Positions 33,172-42,603 are shown, counted from the stretch's first letter. The stretch: DNA of 54,426 nucleotides from Owenweeksia sp. (GCA_028285465.1 JANQPD010000027.1:1-54426); one strand, 5' to 3'. Numbers and translations are program-made. The notes: generated by a model not told the origin, from the sequence alone.

Positions 33172-34995
33172 TTAGTTTATAAGGTCTCCGCGCAGCGCGC
33201 GAAAACGTTTGCGCGCTTCATTGGCAAAAAAACTATCCACATGTTGTGTAAAGATCTGTTCATAGTACGCTTTTGCTCTTTCCTTATCCATTAATTCCGT
33301 TTCATACAATTGCGCCAAAGCATACAAGGCATCATCAGCAAGTATGCTTGTGGGGTGTTCATCCACGATAGACTGGTAATAGCCTGCTGCTTCGGAAAAC
33401 TGTGCTTTTCTTTTGAGCAATTCTGCCTTGAGCAGCAAGACTTCATCCTGTATAGGATGGTCCAGGAAAGCGATTTCCATGAGACCTAAAACAGTCAGGC
33501 TGGAGTCAATTTTATCCTGGTATTGAAGCAGATCGGCCTTGGCGTACATGGCCATTGCTTCCGTATTGGTGTCCAGGGCAATGTTATCCGTAATGAGAAG
33601 GGAATATTGCATGGCATCATTGGCAATAAGCTTGCTGGTGGATTCCTTTAACACGTTAAAAATGCCCTGTGCCCATTGAAAATCGCCTACATAATAGGCC
33701 GCTTTGGCCCGTTTAAACTTTGCTTCCTGGCCTATGGGGCTGTATTCAAAGGCCTTTTCGGCCTGGCCATAATACAGAATGGCTTCCCAGCGGTTTCCGT
33801 TATAGAGCAGCAGGTCGCCCAGTTCGATCTTAGCCAGGGCTACATCCTCCTTGGCGGTACTGCCGGTTTGTATGGTTTTTTTGAGCAGTTTTATGGCTTC
33901 ATCGGTTCTCCCCAATTCAAAACCGAGGATATGCGCTTCCGCAATAGCCACCTGCCCGGCTTTAGGCCAGCCTTTTAATATGTCGCGTACTTCTTTGTGC
34001 TCCCTGGCGAGATCTGCCCAGGCTTCTTCCGTGCTCTTTTTTTCTTTAAGCTGTTTTGTCTTAACCTGTAGGTTCATATACAGCGCATCCTCGTAGTTTG
34101 GGGCGTTTGAACCTTTTTGAATGAGGTATTCAAAAATGCGTTGGGCGGTAAAAAGTGCATCGTTCTCGAAGGTGATCTTTCCTAAGTTATACAGGTCTGT
34201 GGGTCCTAAAAGGCCGCGTTTGTCGAGGGCTCTTAACTGGGTAAAAGCCTGGCTGTAGGCTTCTTCCTGTACAAAGAGGTATACCAGGAGTTGGTTAAGG
34301 GTCTGCGGCCCCCCCGATTGAATACGCTCGATGAGCAGGGCTTTAAGGTAATCGCCCTTTACCAGGCTCCCCCCGCTTTGATAACTGCGCCCCAGTAGTT
34401 GCCTGATGTTGTTGAGGTAATTGGGGGAAATGGCAAGGAGGTCTACGTACATCTCGTACATTTTTTCAATATTTCCCAGTTCGCCATACAAGAGTGCCTT
34501 CTGGTAATCAAAGTTAAGGTTGCCCCTAAGTGCTTCTGCCCGTTCATAAATCTCCAGGGCTTGCTTCGGGAAACCCGAGCGTTGGAGCTGACTTCCGGCC
34601 GAATAAGCGTAGTTGGGATTGCGCTCAACCACTTTTTTAAGCTGCTCGAAGTCTTTATCTGCTTTTTTGGGTTCGCCCGCCATTAGGTGCACCTGCATAA
34701 GATCAATGTACAGGTCAACGGGGGTAAAGCGTTTTTCCTTTAGGTTTTCTTCTATCCAGTCAGCTGCCTCTTTGTAGTCCTCCAAGGCCAGAAGACAGTC
34801 CATTTTAAGCTGGTACAGGGGTTTGCCTACTCCACTGGTTTTTTGTGCCTCCTCTAAGTACACCAGGGCTTTGCGGTATTCCTCTTTCTTGTAGTAAGAT
34901 TGAGCCAGGGCAAAGTCTTCCTGCCCTTGTGCCACAAGGCCTTTAAGGGAAAAGAGAAAGAGGGTAAGCCAAAAATACGGGAGGATGTGTTTCAT
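33172..34995 (-). CDS. Secreted tetratricopeptide-repeat protein
   Basis: I take the ATG at 34995 because it gives a signal peptide (MKHILPYFWLTLFLFSLKGL); the frame from 35016 has seven more residues. The mature part of about 585 residues is a run of TPR-like helical repeats (AQSYYKKEEYRKALVYLEEA, AILYYGQAEKAFEYSPIGQE, ERAKAYYEQIF), with the last repeats like those of periplasmic scaffolds of the BamD/YbgF type. It follows a lipoprotein gene and serS on the same strand (27 bases after the lipoprotein gene). It should work in the periplasm as a protein-protein scaffold. Confidence 0.85.
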   Translation of the reverse strand: MKHILPYFWLTLFLFSLKGLVAQGQEDFALAQSYYKKEEYRKALVYLEEAQKTSGVGKPLYQLKMDCLLALEDYKEAADWIEENLKEKRFTPVDLYIDLMQVHLMAGEPKKADKDFEQLKKVVERNPNYAYSAGSQLQRSGFPKQALEIYERAEALRGNLNFDYQKALLYGELGNIEKMYEMYVDLLAISPNYLNNIRQLLGRSYQSGGSLVKGDYLKALLIERIQSGGPQTLNQLLVYLFVQEEAYSQAFTQLRALDKRGLLGPTDLYNLGKITFENDALFTAQRIFEYLIQKGSNAPNYEDALYMNLQVKTKQLKEKKSTEEAWADLAREHKEVRDILKGWPKAGQVAIAEAHILGFELGRTDEAIKLLKKTIQTGSTAKEDVALAKIELGDLLLYNGNRWEAILYYGQAEKAFEYSPIGQEAKFKRAKAAYYVGDFQWAQGIFNVLKESTSKLIANDAMQYSLLITDNIALDTNTEAMAMYAKADLLQYQDKIDSSLTVLGLMEIAFLDHPIQDEVLLLKAELLKRKAQFSEAAGYYQSIVDEHPTSILADDALYALAQLYETELMDKERAKAYYEQIFTQHVDSFFANEARKRFRALRGDLIN

Positions 34996-35022
34996 ATCCG
35001 GTTTCCGTGTATGCACAGCACA

Positions 35023-35592
35023 TTAGTTTGCCTCAGCAGAAGTAACGCGCAGACTGTCTAAATCTGATTTTATAGCCTGCATTTTATAGCCCAGTGTGTC
35101 CCAGATGGCCAAACAGATCTTCGCTTCGGGTTCATAATAATAAAACGTTTGATGTATCTCATTGGCCGCACGGCTTTCTATGGCCATATAATTTTTCTGG
35201 TCTTTTTCGTTTAACTTGTTGTCTTCGATGCTTTTCCGCAAACTGGCCAACTGCGTTTTGCTGAGCGCAATGTCCTCCGTAAGCTGGCCCTTTTTATCTG
35301 CAAATTTGCCCAGGCTTTTCCAAACCCTGCGGGTATGGTTCATTTTATTTATCCAAAACGAGCGGTCGTCTTTCACGGGATAGTTCCGGTCTAAAAACAG
35401 ATAGAGTTCCTTAATGTCGTTGGCTTTGCCTGAAAGAGCACTGTCCTGCCAGGGCTTTAAACCTTCTTCTACAGCCACTACTACCGTTTGGAGGGAGTCA
35501 ATGGTTTCCAGGTGTTGTGTTGTTTCAGGGGAGGCCTGGTTGCAGGAAGATAAAACGATAAGACCGAATAGGGAAAATATAAAGAGGCGCAT
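35023..35592 (-). CDS. Coiled-coil lipoprotein
   Basis: The 189-residue protein has a signal peptide with lipobox (FGLIVLSSCNQ) and a helical, heptad-like remainder (LETIDSLQTVVVAVEEGLK, then KTQLASLRKSIEDNKLNEKD). It starts 2 bases after the serS stop and is followed by the TPR protein gene, so the three form a likely operon. It would be membrane-anchored in the periplasm. No family was recognised; the TPR partner suggests an envelope complex. Confidence 0.75.
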   Translation of the reverse strand: MRLFIFSLFGLIVLSSCNQASPETTQHLETIDSLQTVVVAVEEGLKPWQDSALSGKANDIKELYLFLDRNYPVKDDRSFWINKMNHTRRVWKSLGKFADKKGQLTEDIALSKTQLASLRKSIEDNKLNEKDQKNYMAIESRAANEIHQTFYYYEPEAKICLAIWDTLGYKMQAIKSDLDSLRVTSAEAN

Positions 35593-35594
35593 AT

Positions 35595-36866
35595 TTAAGT
35601 AATGATGTTAAAGCCGGTGTAGGCTTGTATAGCTTTCGGAATGTGTATGCCTTCAGGACCTTGATGGTTTTCAAGTAGAGCAGCTACAATACGTGGCAGT
35701 GCCAGGGCGCTGCCGTTAAGGGTATGGCACAATTGGGTTTTGCCGTGCTCATCGCGGTACCGCAGTTTCAGCCTGTTGCTCTGGTAGGTTTCGAAGTTTG
35801 AGACAGAGCTAACCTCTAGCCATTTTTGCTGGGCGGCACTCCACACCTCAAAATCATAGGTGAGGGCGGACGTAAAACCCATGTCGCCTCCACACAAGCG
35901 CAGTATGCGATAAGGCAACTCTAACTTTTGCAATAAGCTTTCTACGTGTTGTACCATCTGGTCCAGCAAAGCATAGGAGGCGGAAGGTTCCGTTACGTTC
36001 ACTATTTCCACTTTGTCAAATTGGTGCAAACGGTTAAGCCCTCTTACGTCTTTGCCATAGCTTCCGGCTTCTCGTCTGAAACAAGGCGTATAAGCGGTAC
36101 ACCTTATGGGGAAGTCTTCTCGGTTTACGATCTCCTCTCTGAAAAAATTGGTAATAGGTACTTCCGCGGTGGGAATGGCATATAGGTCATCGTGTTGCAT
36201 ATGGTACATCTGGCCCTCTTTATCGGGAAGCTGGCCTGTGCCAAATCCTGAAGCGGCATTTACAAAGTGAGGCGGCTGGTACTCGGTATAACCCGCTGCC
36301 CGGTTTTCATCGAGAAAAAAATTGATAAGGGCGCGCTGTAAACGGGCACCTAGGTTTTTATATACGGGAAACCCGGCCCCTGAGATCTTAACGCCCAGTT
36401 CAAAGTCGATCAGGCCATATTTGTCTGCCAATTCCCAGTGAGGTTGGGCAGCTTCGCTAAGGTCCGGCTTTGTACCCGCCTCGCGTACCACCTCATTGTG
36501 ATCTGCATGGGTGCCTGTGGGTACACTGGCATGGGGTGTGTTGGGAATGGTGTAGAGCAGTTGTTCCAATTCGCGTTGCAAATGCCCTTCATCTTCCTGC
36601 AGCTTCTTAATGTCGCCCTTCATATGGCTCACCTGCTCCTTCAGTGCATTGGCTTCTTCTGCCTTACCCGATTTATAAAGCATGCCAATTTCTTTGCTGA
36701 TCCGGTTGCTTTCGGCAAGGTGGTCATCCAGGGCTTGTTGGGCGTGGCGTCTTTTTTCATCGAGCAGGAGCACTTGCTCAATAAGGTCGGCTGCGGGAAG
36801 GTTTCTCTTGGAAAGGCGCTCCACAGCCTCTGCTTTGTTGCTTCTCAGGTAAGAAAGCTCTAACAT
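35595..36866 (-). CDS. serS: Serine-tRNA ligase
   Basis: This 423-residue protein has the N-terminal coiled-coil arm (residues about 30-105) that recognises the long variable arm of tRNA-Ser, and the class II synthetase core: GFPVYKNLGARLQRALINF, TAEVPITNFFREEI (motif-2 region, with CFRREAGSYGKDVRGLNRLH) and the motif-3 region LNGSALALPRIVAALLENHQ. It charges tRNA-Ser, and also tRNA-Sec where present, with serine. The start MLELSYLRSN is the usual one. A candidate -7 element is at 36898-36905. Confidence 0.97.
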   Translation of the reverse strand: MLELSYLRSNKAEAVERLSKRNLPAADLIEQVLLLDEKRRHAQQALDDHLAESNRISKEIGMLYKSGKAEEANALKEQVSHMKGDIKKLQEDEGHLQRELEQLLYTIPNTPHASVPTGTHADHNEVVREAGTKPDLSEAAQPHWELADKYGLIDFELGVKISGAGFPVYKNLGARLQRALINFFLDENRAAGYTEYQPPHFVNAASGFGTGQLPDKEGQMYHMQHDDLYAIPTAEVPITNFFREEIVNREDFPIRCTAYTPCFRREAGSYGKDVRGLNRLHQFDKVEIVNVTEPSASYALLDQMVQHVESLLQKLELPYRILRLCGGDMGFTSALTYDFEVWSAAQQKWLEVSSVSNFETYQSNRLKLRYRDEHGKTQLCHTLNGSALALPRIVAALLENHQGPEGIHIPKAIQAYTGFNIIT

Positions 36867-36897
36867 GGTATTGTTCTGGTAATAAAATAAAACGAGG

Positions 36898-36905
36898 CAA
36901 AAGTA
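36898..36905 (-). promoter_or_regulatory. Candidate -7 promoter element of serS
   Basis: On the minus strand TACTTTTG matches TAnnTTTG, 32 bases before the serS ATG. A TTTG at the right -33 spacing was not found (the nearest is 25 bases away). Confidence 0.4.
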
Positions 36906-36966
36906 TAAAACGAAAGGCCGCTATGTTGTGCAAACAAGGGGCAAATTGTATTTAGCAGCAGTCAAT

Positions 36967-37004
36967 AAAAAAGCCTTTGAAGCGAAGGAGCTTCAAAGGC
37001 TTTT
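36967..37004. terminator. Terminator downstream of rpmA
   Basis: AAAAGCCTTTGAAGC and GCTTCAAAGGCTTTT make a 15-base stem with a 6-base loop and T-runs on both sides; on the minus strand it lies just after the rpmA stop codon. Confidence 0.8.
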
Positions 37005-37031
37005 GTTTCTATAGTACCGCAAAGAGGATGC

Positions 37032-37289
37032 TTATTCGGCAGGCTCTACGGATACAAATGACTTGTTGTCTTTTTTCTTGCGAAAAACCACTGTGCCATC
37101 AACGAGGGCAAACAAAGTGTGGTCTTTTCCCATGCCAACATTCTCACCCGGGTTATGGCGGGTGCCGCGCTGACGCACGATGATGTTGCCGGCAATGGCC
37201 TGCTGACCGCCAAAGATCTTTACACCCAGGCGTTTACTTTCTGATTCTCTACCGTTTTTGGAGCTACCAACTCCTTTTTTGTGAGCCAT
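37032..37289 (-). CDS. rpmA: 50S ribosomal protein L27
   Basis: The 85-residue protein [20 protein letters not shown] is bacterial L27, including [18 protein letters not shown] and the sequence [11 protein letters not shown]. It lies at the peptidyl-transferase centre of the 50S subunit. It follows rplU by 29 bases on the same strand, the standard L21-L27 operon, and ends in a strong terminator. Confidence 0.97.
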   Translation of the reverse strand: MAHKKGVGSSKNGRESESKRLGVKIFGGQQAIAGNIIVRQRGTRHNPGENVGMGKDHTLFALVDGTVVFRKKKDNKSFVSVEPAE

Positions 37290-37318
37290 CTTCTTGTACT
37301 TTTAAATGATGTTATTAA

Positions 37319-37828
37319 CTAGCTTAGTGCTTTAATCAGTTCGTCCTTCTTCATAGAGGAGTATCCGGTAATGCCCTTGGCTTTGGCCATCTCTTTCAAT
37401 TCGGCAACGGTCATAGCGCTCAACTCCTTACTTTCAGTACCGGCTTCAGCTTTAGGGGCTTCTTCTTTTTTTGCTGGCGCTTCCTGTTTTTTGGCAGGCG
37501 CAGCTTTTTTGGCGCTTCCGGCTCCAATACCTGTGATTTCAATAAGAGAAATAGCCTGACGGTGTCCGTTCTTCACGGCATAGCCCTTCCTTCTCTTTTT
37601 CTTGAATACGATTTCCTTATCGGCTTTAAGGTGAGATACGATCTTTGCGTCTACTTGGGTACCTTTTATAACGGGGGCGCCAACTTCTACAGAACCGTTG
37701 TCATCGGTAAGCAACACACGGTCAAAAGACACGGCATCACCTTCTTTACCTTGCAGACGATTTACATAGATATGCTGGTCTTTACGTACTTTGTACTGGT
37801 GCCCTGCTATTTCTACAATTGCGTACAT
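37319..37828 (-). CDS. rplU: 50S ribosomal protein L21 with a C-terminal SAP/Rho_N-like extension
   Basis: Residues 1 to about 103 are L21 (MYAIVEIAGHQYKVRKDQHI, then VFKKKRRKGYAVKNGHRQ), which binds 23S rRNA in the 50S subunit. Residues about 107-135 are a Lys/Ala/Pro/Glu-rich linker, and 136-169 (LSAMTVAELKEMAKAKGITG, YSSMKKDELIKAL) form a small SAP/Rho_N-type helical module. Ordinary L21 ends near residue 103. Similar extensions exist in Bacteroidota. A candidate -7 element (TATATTTG) is 27 bases upstream. Confidence 0.93.
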   Translation of the reverse strand: MYAIVEIAGHQYKVRKDQHIYVNRLQGKEGDAVSFDRVLLTDDNGSVEVGAPVIKGTQVDAKIVSHLKADKEIVFKKKRRKGYAVKNGHRQAISLIEITGIGAGSAKKAAPAKKQEAPAKKEEAPKAEAGTESKELSAMTVAELKEMAKAKGITGYSSMKKDELIKALS

Positions 37829-37854
37829 GGTTTCTACTTATTTTTAAAGGGGTG

Positions 37855-37862
37855 CAAATATA
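37855..37862 (-). promoter_or_regulatory. Candidate -7 promoter element of rplU-rpmA
   Basis: On the minus strand TATATTTG matches TAnnTTTG exactly, 27 bases before the rplU start. No -33 TTTG at the right spacing. Confidence 0.45.
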
Positions 37863-38122
37863 AGGCTAATTAACTAATATGCTGCTAGTGAGAAGTTTTT
37901 TCTATGAAAAGAATGGCATGAAGGCTTTGGAAAGCTTTTGTTGCGGAGCTTTTCAAGAAGAATAGGTAAAACATTCCGGTACACAAATCCCAAAACCAGG
38001 TGTAAAGCATGGAAACAGAAGAGGTGACCCGGAGAGGTTTACACAGTTGAAGAACAAATAGGGAGAATTAGCTCGGGATAAACATTCCAGATCAATATGC
38101 CTTAATGGCATGAACTTTTTAC

Positions 38123-38130
38123 TATTTTTG
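38123..38130 (+). promoter_or_regulatory. Candidate -7 promoter element of the M16 peptidase pair
   Basis: TATTTTTG matches TAnnTTTG exactly, 88 bases before the ATG at 38219, leaving an untranslated leader of about 80 bases. Confidence 0.4.
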
Positions 38131-38218
38131 GCCATCTGCTATAGGAACTCATAGTAATCCATTAATGCCTGAATGTAGAAAATAAGGCAGGAGGTATTCG
38201 TAAATCAATAAATCACAG

Positions 38219-39532
38219 ATGAAAAAAATGTTTCTTGGTGCTGTATGGCTTGCCTTTGGTACAGCAGCGTCCGCACAAACCAGCATTGACTTTAAAGAGT
38301 ACACGCTGGACAATGGCTTGCATGTAATATTGCATGAAGACCACAGCACGCCCATTGTGGCGGTTTCCGTGCTGTATCATGTAGGAAGCAAAAATGAAAA
38401 AGAGGGACGTACAGGTTTTGCGCACTTTTTTGAACACCTTATGTTCGAGGGTTCTCCGAATATAGACCGGGGAGAGTACATGAAAATTGTACAAGCCAAC
38501 GGGGGTGCCTTAAACGCAAATACCTCGCACGACCGCACTTTTTATTACCAGATCCTGCCGTCTAATCAGCTTGAACTGGGCCTGTGGTTGGAGAGTGAGC
38601 GTATGCTGCATGCCAAGGTGGATGAACAAGGGGTGGAAACCCAACGTGAGGTGGTAAAGGAAGAGAAGCGCCTGCGTATAGACAATCGCCCTTATGGTTC
38701 TTTCCAGGAGAATATGTTTAGCCGGGCGTATCCGGTGCACCCCTATAAAAACATCCCTATCGGCACCATGGCTGACCTGAACGCAGCAGAGATTGAGGAT
38801 TTTGCCGACTTCTATTCTACGTTTTACGTGCCAAATAATGCAACTCTTTCTATTGCCGGTGATTTAGATCCTGATGAAACAATCGAAATGATCCGCAAAT
38901 ACTTTGGTGAAATACCCAAAGGGACTAAGGCAATTCCTCGTCCTGAGAAAACCATGCGCCCTATTGGCAGTGAAGTTGTAGATACGGTATACGACAACAT
39001 TCAACTTCCGGCCTTGTTTATTGGTTACCGTATGCCCCCGCAGGGCACAAAAGATGCCTATGCGCTTGAAATGCTTACCACCCTGTTAAGCAGCGGGCAA
39101 AGCTCTCGTTTTTACAAGCGTTTTGTAGATGGGGAAAAACTAGGCCTGGCTGTACAGGCTTTTCCCTATTCTCTCGAAGATGGAGGGCTTTTTATAACTT
39201 TTGGTGTAATGAATATGGGGAAAGATCCGGCAATGCTCTTAAAAGGGATCGATGAGGAGATAGAGCGCGTACGTACGGATCTGATTGCCGAAAAGGAATA
39301 TACAAAGGTGCTTAACCAACTCGAGAACCGCTTTGTGGCACGCAACAGCAGTATGGCCGGTATTGCGGAAAGCCTGGCCGATTACCACGTGTATTTTGGG
39401 GACCCGGGTTTGATCAACAACGTGATTGAGAAATACCGGGGCATAACCCGCGAGGATCTGCAACGTGTAGCTCGCCAGTACCTCACTCAAAACAGCCGGG
39501 TAGTCTTGTATTACCTCCCCAAACAAAACTAA
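38219..39532 (+). CDS. M16-family zinc metallopeptidase, catalytic partner
   Basis: The 437-residue protein has a signal peptide (MKKMFLGAVWLAFGTAASAQ) and the inverted zinc motif HxxEH (residues 69-73, HFFEH) with the downstream Glu cluster near residue 148 (EVVKEEKRLR). It follows the pattern of Bacteroidota M16 peptidases that work as pairs with a non-catalytic partner in the periplasm. The partner gene starts 21 bases downstream. The substrate is unknown; peptide or envelope-protein processing is likely. Confidence 0.92.
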   Translation: MKKMFLGAVWLAFGTAASAQTSIDFKEYTLDNGLHVILHEDHSTPIVAVSVLYHVGSKNEKEGRTGFAHFFEHLMFEGSPNIDRGEYMKIVQANGGALNANTSHDRTFYYQILPSNQLELGLWLESERMLHAKVDEQGVETQREVVKEEKRLRIDNRPYGSFQENMFSRAYPVHPYKNIPIGTMADLNAAEIEDFADFYSTFYVPNNATLSIAGDLDPDETIEMIRKYFGEIPKGTKAIPRPEKTMRPIGSEVVDTVYDNIQLPALFIGYRMPPQGTKDAYALEMLTTLLSSGQSSRFYKRFVDGEKLGLAVQAFPYSLEDGGLFITFGVMNMGKDPAMLLKGIDEEIERVRTDLIAEKEYTKVLNQLENRFVARNSSMAGIAESLADYHVYFGDPGLINNVIEKYRGITREDLQRVARQYLTQNSRVVLYYLPKQN

Positions 39533-39553
39533 TCAGCAAGCAAAAAAGACAGT

Positions 39554-41620
39554 ATGAAAAAGATATTTTTAGCATTATTGGCGGTATGGATGGTATCGCC
39601 CGCTTTTGCCCAATTGGATCGCAGCAAACGGCCGGAAGCCGGTCCCGCCCCGGAACTGAAATTTGGGGAGTATGACCTTATAGAACTGGACAATGGTTTA
39701 AAAATAATTGTTGTAGAAGAGCACAAACTTCCAAGGGTCACCATGAGTTTGATAATAGACCGTGATCCTATATTTGAAGGAGAAAAAGCAGGTTATGTGT
39801 CTTTGGCGGGAGAAATGTTACGCCAGGGTACCACTACACGCCCTAAAGCTCAGTTGGATGAGGAAATTGATTTTATGGGAGCCAGCCTGAATACAGGTTC
39901 TTCATCTGCTTCTGCCAGCGGATTGAGTAAGTACACCGAAAAACTGATGGAGCTTTTGGCCGATGTTGCGCAAAACCCGGCTTTTCCACAAGAAGAGTTT
40001 GAAAAGTTGAAAGAGCAACAGATCAGCGGGATTAAATCTTCTAAAGATGATCCTGCCTCTGTAAATGCCCGCATTTTCCAAATGTTGCTTTATGGAAAAA
40101 ATCATCCTTACGGGGAAAGTGCTACTGAGGAAACTACCTCTAATGTTGACCTGGAAGACTGCAAGCAGTATTACAACAACTATTGGATTCCCAACATCAC
40201 CTACCTGGCGGTTATAGGTGACGTGAAGAAGAAACAGATAAAAAAGCTGGCCAAAAAGTACTTTGGAAAGTGGGAGCGTGCCAATGAACCAGCCCTTACC
40301 TATCCTGCACCGGAACAACCAAGCGGGCTTCAAATTGCTGTGGTGAATAATGAATCTGCGGTGCAATCGGTAGTGCAGATGGGCAATACCATAAACTTAA
40401 AGCCGGGCGATCCGGATGTGATCGCTTTACGCCTGTCCAATCAAGTGTTGGGTGGGGGCTCCATGGGGCGTTTGTTCCAAAACATCCGGGAAGACAAAGG
40501 ATATACATATGGCGCATACTCTGATTATGACTCCGATAGGCTAATCGGTAGCTTTACGGCAGAGGCCAGTGTGCGCAACGAGGTAACCGATAGTGCCGTT
40601 GTAGAATTCCTGAAAGAATTTGAACGGATGCGTACGGAAAAGATAGTTGCCGAAGACCTGCAGGCTTCCAAGAATTTTATCATCGGTAGCTTTGGTCGTT
40701 CTTTAGAGAGCCCGCAAACCTTGGCTTCCTTCGCTTTAAACAAAGAGATATACGACCTTCCGGACGACTATTACGAGAATTATCTTTCGCGCCTGGGAAC
40801 ACTTACGGCAGAGGACGTAATGAAAGCCTCTAATACCTACATCAAGTCGAATATGCTGATCTGCGTAACGGGCAAGGCAAGCCAGATCGGAGACAAACTG
40901 GAAGCGCTTGGCCCCGCCGTTACGTATTACGACAAGGAAGGGAATAAGATAGAGAAGCCTGGTATGCCGATTCCTGAAGGCGTTACAGCAGAAAGCGTAC
41001 TAAAAAATTATATAAAATCGCTGGGTGGAAAAGAAAAGATCAGCAAAGTGAAGGATGTAACCTACGTGATGAGTACCGACATACCGGGAGCGCCTTTTAA
41101 GCCTACCACAACGATCATTCAAAAAGAGAACAGGTCTTACTTTTCTATGGAAGCGGAAGGCATGGGGGTACTTCAGAAGATTGTATACGATGGAAAAAAA
41201 GGAATGAATTCCGGTATGCAGGGCAGCTCAGAAATGAATGACGAGCAGCTTAAGAGCGCCCGGAAGAATGCCCGGATGTTCCCTGAAAGCCGTTACCAGG
41301 AACTCGGTTATACCACTAAATTGGTGGAAGTGAGTATGGTGGATGGTAAACCTGCCTATGCTCTTGAAGTAACAGATGAGGATGGAGAAGTAAGCACACA
41401 ATACTTTGACACAGAGACCTATCTTTTATTGAAAGTGGAACAAACAAACGATACCCCGCAAGGACCTATGACCTCGGGGATGCGTTACGGGGATTACCGC
41501 GAAGTAGATGGCGTGATGTTTCCTTATGAACGTACCCTGATCATTGGTCCGCAAAAAATTGAAATGACCGCGACAGAAGTTAAAGTAAACACCGGTGTAA
41601 AAGACGGCATGTTCAGATAA
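39554..41620 (+). CDS. M16-family partner protein with a C-terminal LolA-like domain
   Basis: The 688-residue protein has a signal peptide (MKKIFLALLAVWMVSPAFAQ) and an M16 domain (residues about 35-450: FGEYDLIELDNGLKIIVVEE, FQNIREDKGYTYGAYSDYDS), but the HxxEH site is missing at the equivalent position (SLAGEML). It is therefore probably non-catalytic and completes the chamber formed with the preceding peptidase. Residues about 480-688 (YIKSLGGKEKISKVKDVTYV, then GDYREVDGVMFPYERTL) look like an outer-membrane-lipoprotein-sorting (LolA-like) domain. A terminator follows. Confidence 0.88.
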   Translation: MKKIFLALLAVWMVSPAFAQLDRSKRPEAGPAPELKFGEYDLIELDNGLKIIVVEEHKLPRVTMSLIIDRDPIFEGEKAGYVSLAGEMLRQGTTTRPKAQLDEEIDFMGASLNTGSSSASASGLSKYTEKLMELLADVAQNPAFPQEEFEKLKEQQISGIKSSKDDPASVNARIFQMLLYGKNHPYGESATEETTSNVDLEDCKQYYNNYWIPNITYLAVIGDVKKKQIKKLAKKYFGKWERANEPALTYPAPEQPSGLQIAVVNNESAVQSVVQMGNTINLKPGDPDVIALRLSNQVLGGGSMGRLFQNIREDKGYTYGAYSDYDSDRLIGSFTAEASVRNEVTDSAVVEFLKEFERMRTEKIVAEDLQASKNFIIGSFGRSLESPQTLASFALNKEIYDLPDDYYENYLSRLGTLTAEDVMKASNTYIKSNMLICVTGKASQIGDKLEALGPAVTYYDKEGNKIEKPGMPIPEGVTAESVLKNYIKSLGGKEKISKVKDVTYVMSTDIPGAPFKPTTTIIQKENRSYFSMEAEGMGVLQKIVYDGKKGMNSGMQGSSEMNDEQLKSARKNARMFPESRYQELGYTTKLVEVSMVDGKPAYALEVTDEDGEVSTQYFDTETYLLLKVEQTNDTPQGPMTSGMRYGDYREVDGVMFPYERTLIIGPQKIEMTATEVKVNTGVKDGMFR

Positions 41621-41649
41621 AGAGCAAGGTTGTCATCAAACAATTAAGG

Positions 41650-41680
41650 TCCCGCTTTCGAAAAAGAAGGCGGGATTTTT
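41650..41680 (+). terminator. Terminator of the M16 pair
   Basis: TCCCGCTTTC (41650-41659) pairs with GAAGGCGGGA (41666-41675), followed by a T-run that overlaps the stop codon of the convergent DMT transporter gene. Confidence 0.75.
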
Positions 41681-42603
41681 TATGCCTTTTTATTTTTCAG
41701 GCGCTGTATACGCTCTTTTAAGCTACCACGCCTGTTAACCAGGTATACACCTATCAAAATAACCAACATGCCCAGCGCGTGATGCAAGCCTACATCCTCT
41801 CCATCGATCACACCCCAGAGCAGGGCAATAATGGGTATGGCGTAAGTAACAGAGGCCGCAAAAAGGGATGAAGTCTGCTGAATCAGGTAATTAAACACAA
41901 TAATCGCAAGACTTGAACCCACGATGCCTAAGATGGCAATATACCCGAAATTGAGCCAGGCCCTATTGTCGGTTTGCATGATGTATACAAAGTCTGTGAA
42001 AAAGAGGTATACCATAGCCGGAATGCCTACAAAAAGTAAACTGAGCAAAGTAATGCTTAGCGGTTTTAAGTCATTTAAGCGGCTGTTTATGGTGTTAATG
42101 GAGAGGGCATAGCAAACTGTAGCTAAAATGGGGAAAGCCCCGTAGGTCAGCTTCTGGCTTTCAAACTTCAGGTCGGGCATCAGCAACCAAAAGGCTCCCA
42201 GGAAACCCAGTACAATACCCAATACACTGAGCCATTTTACGCTTAACTTAAACCAGACCAAGCCAATAATGAGCGTGAAAAGCGGGACCATGGAGTTGAG
42301 AATGCCCACAATGGAGCTGTCGAGTTTGGAAATAGCCAGGGGGAATAAAAGGTAGGGAAGGCCATTGCCAAATAAGCCCACTATAAACAGGGGGAACCAG
42401 TTTTTACGGGAGAGGTATTTGAAATGTGGGAAGGCGATAAAAACAGTAAACAGAAAGGCCAGGGCAATGCGGAGCATGCCTATTTGGCCATAGGAAAAGG
42501 AGTTTAACCCCCGTTTCATTAAAATAAAGCTGCTACCCCAAACACAGGCCAGTGCTATGAAAAGCAACCAGGCCAATATAGGTGAGTCTTTAAGTCTTGT
42601 CAT
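41680..42603 (-). CDS. DMT-superfamily (EamA) transporter
   Basis: This 307-residue protein has about ten hydrophobic segments in two repeats (GSSFILMKRGLNSFSYGQIG starts the first; APILATVC-like segments in the second), the EamA drug/metabolite layout. It is located in the inner membrane and exports or imports metabolites; the substrate is unknown. A -7 element occurs at 42620-42627. It converges with the M16 genes. Confidence 0.88.
   Translation of the reverse strand: MTRLKDSPILAWLLFIALACVWGSSFILMKRGLNSFSYGQIGMLRIALAFLFTVFIAFPHFKYLSRKNWFPLFIVGLFGNGLPYLLFPLAISKLDSSIVGILNSMVPLFTLIIGLVWFKLSVKWLSVLGIVLGFLGAFWLLMPDLKFESQKLTYGAFPILATVCYALSINTINSRLNDLKPLSITLLSLLFVGIPAMVYLFFTDFVYIMQTDNRAWLNFGYIAILGIVGSSLAIIVFNYLIQQTSSLFAASVTYAIPIIALLWGVIDGEDVGLHHALGMLVILIGVYLVNRRGSLKERIQRLKNKKA

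Larger units (their letters stand above)
37829..38218. other. Divergent intergenic region between rplU and the M16 peptidase gene
   Basis: 390 bases without a convincing gene. It holds the rplU promoter on the left and, on the right, a -7 element at 38123-38130 for the peptidase gene. A short palindrome, ATGCC-TTAAT-GGCAT (38097-38111), lies just before the latter. A 60-codon minus-strand frame at 37953-38135 has an unconvincing composition. Confidence 0.4.

Noticed and set aside
37953..38135. 60-codon minus-strand frame upstream of rplU
   Set aside because: Cys/Phe-rich composition, no family, and it overlaps the promoter of the M16 gene.
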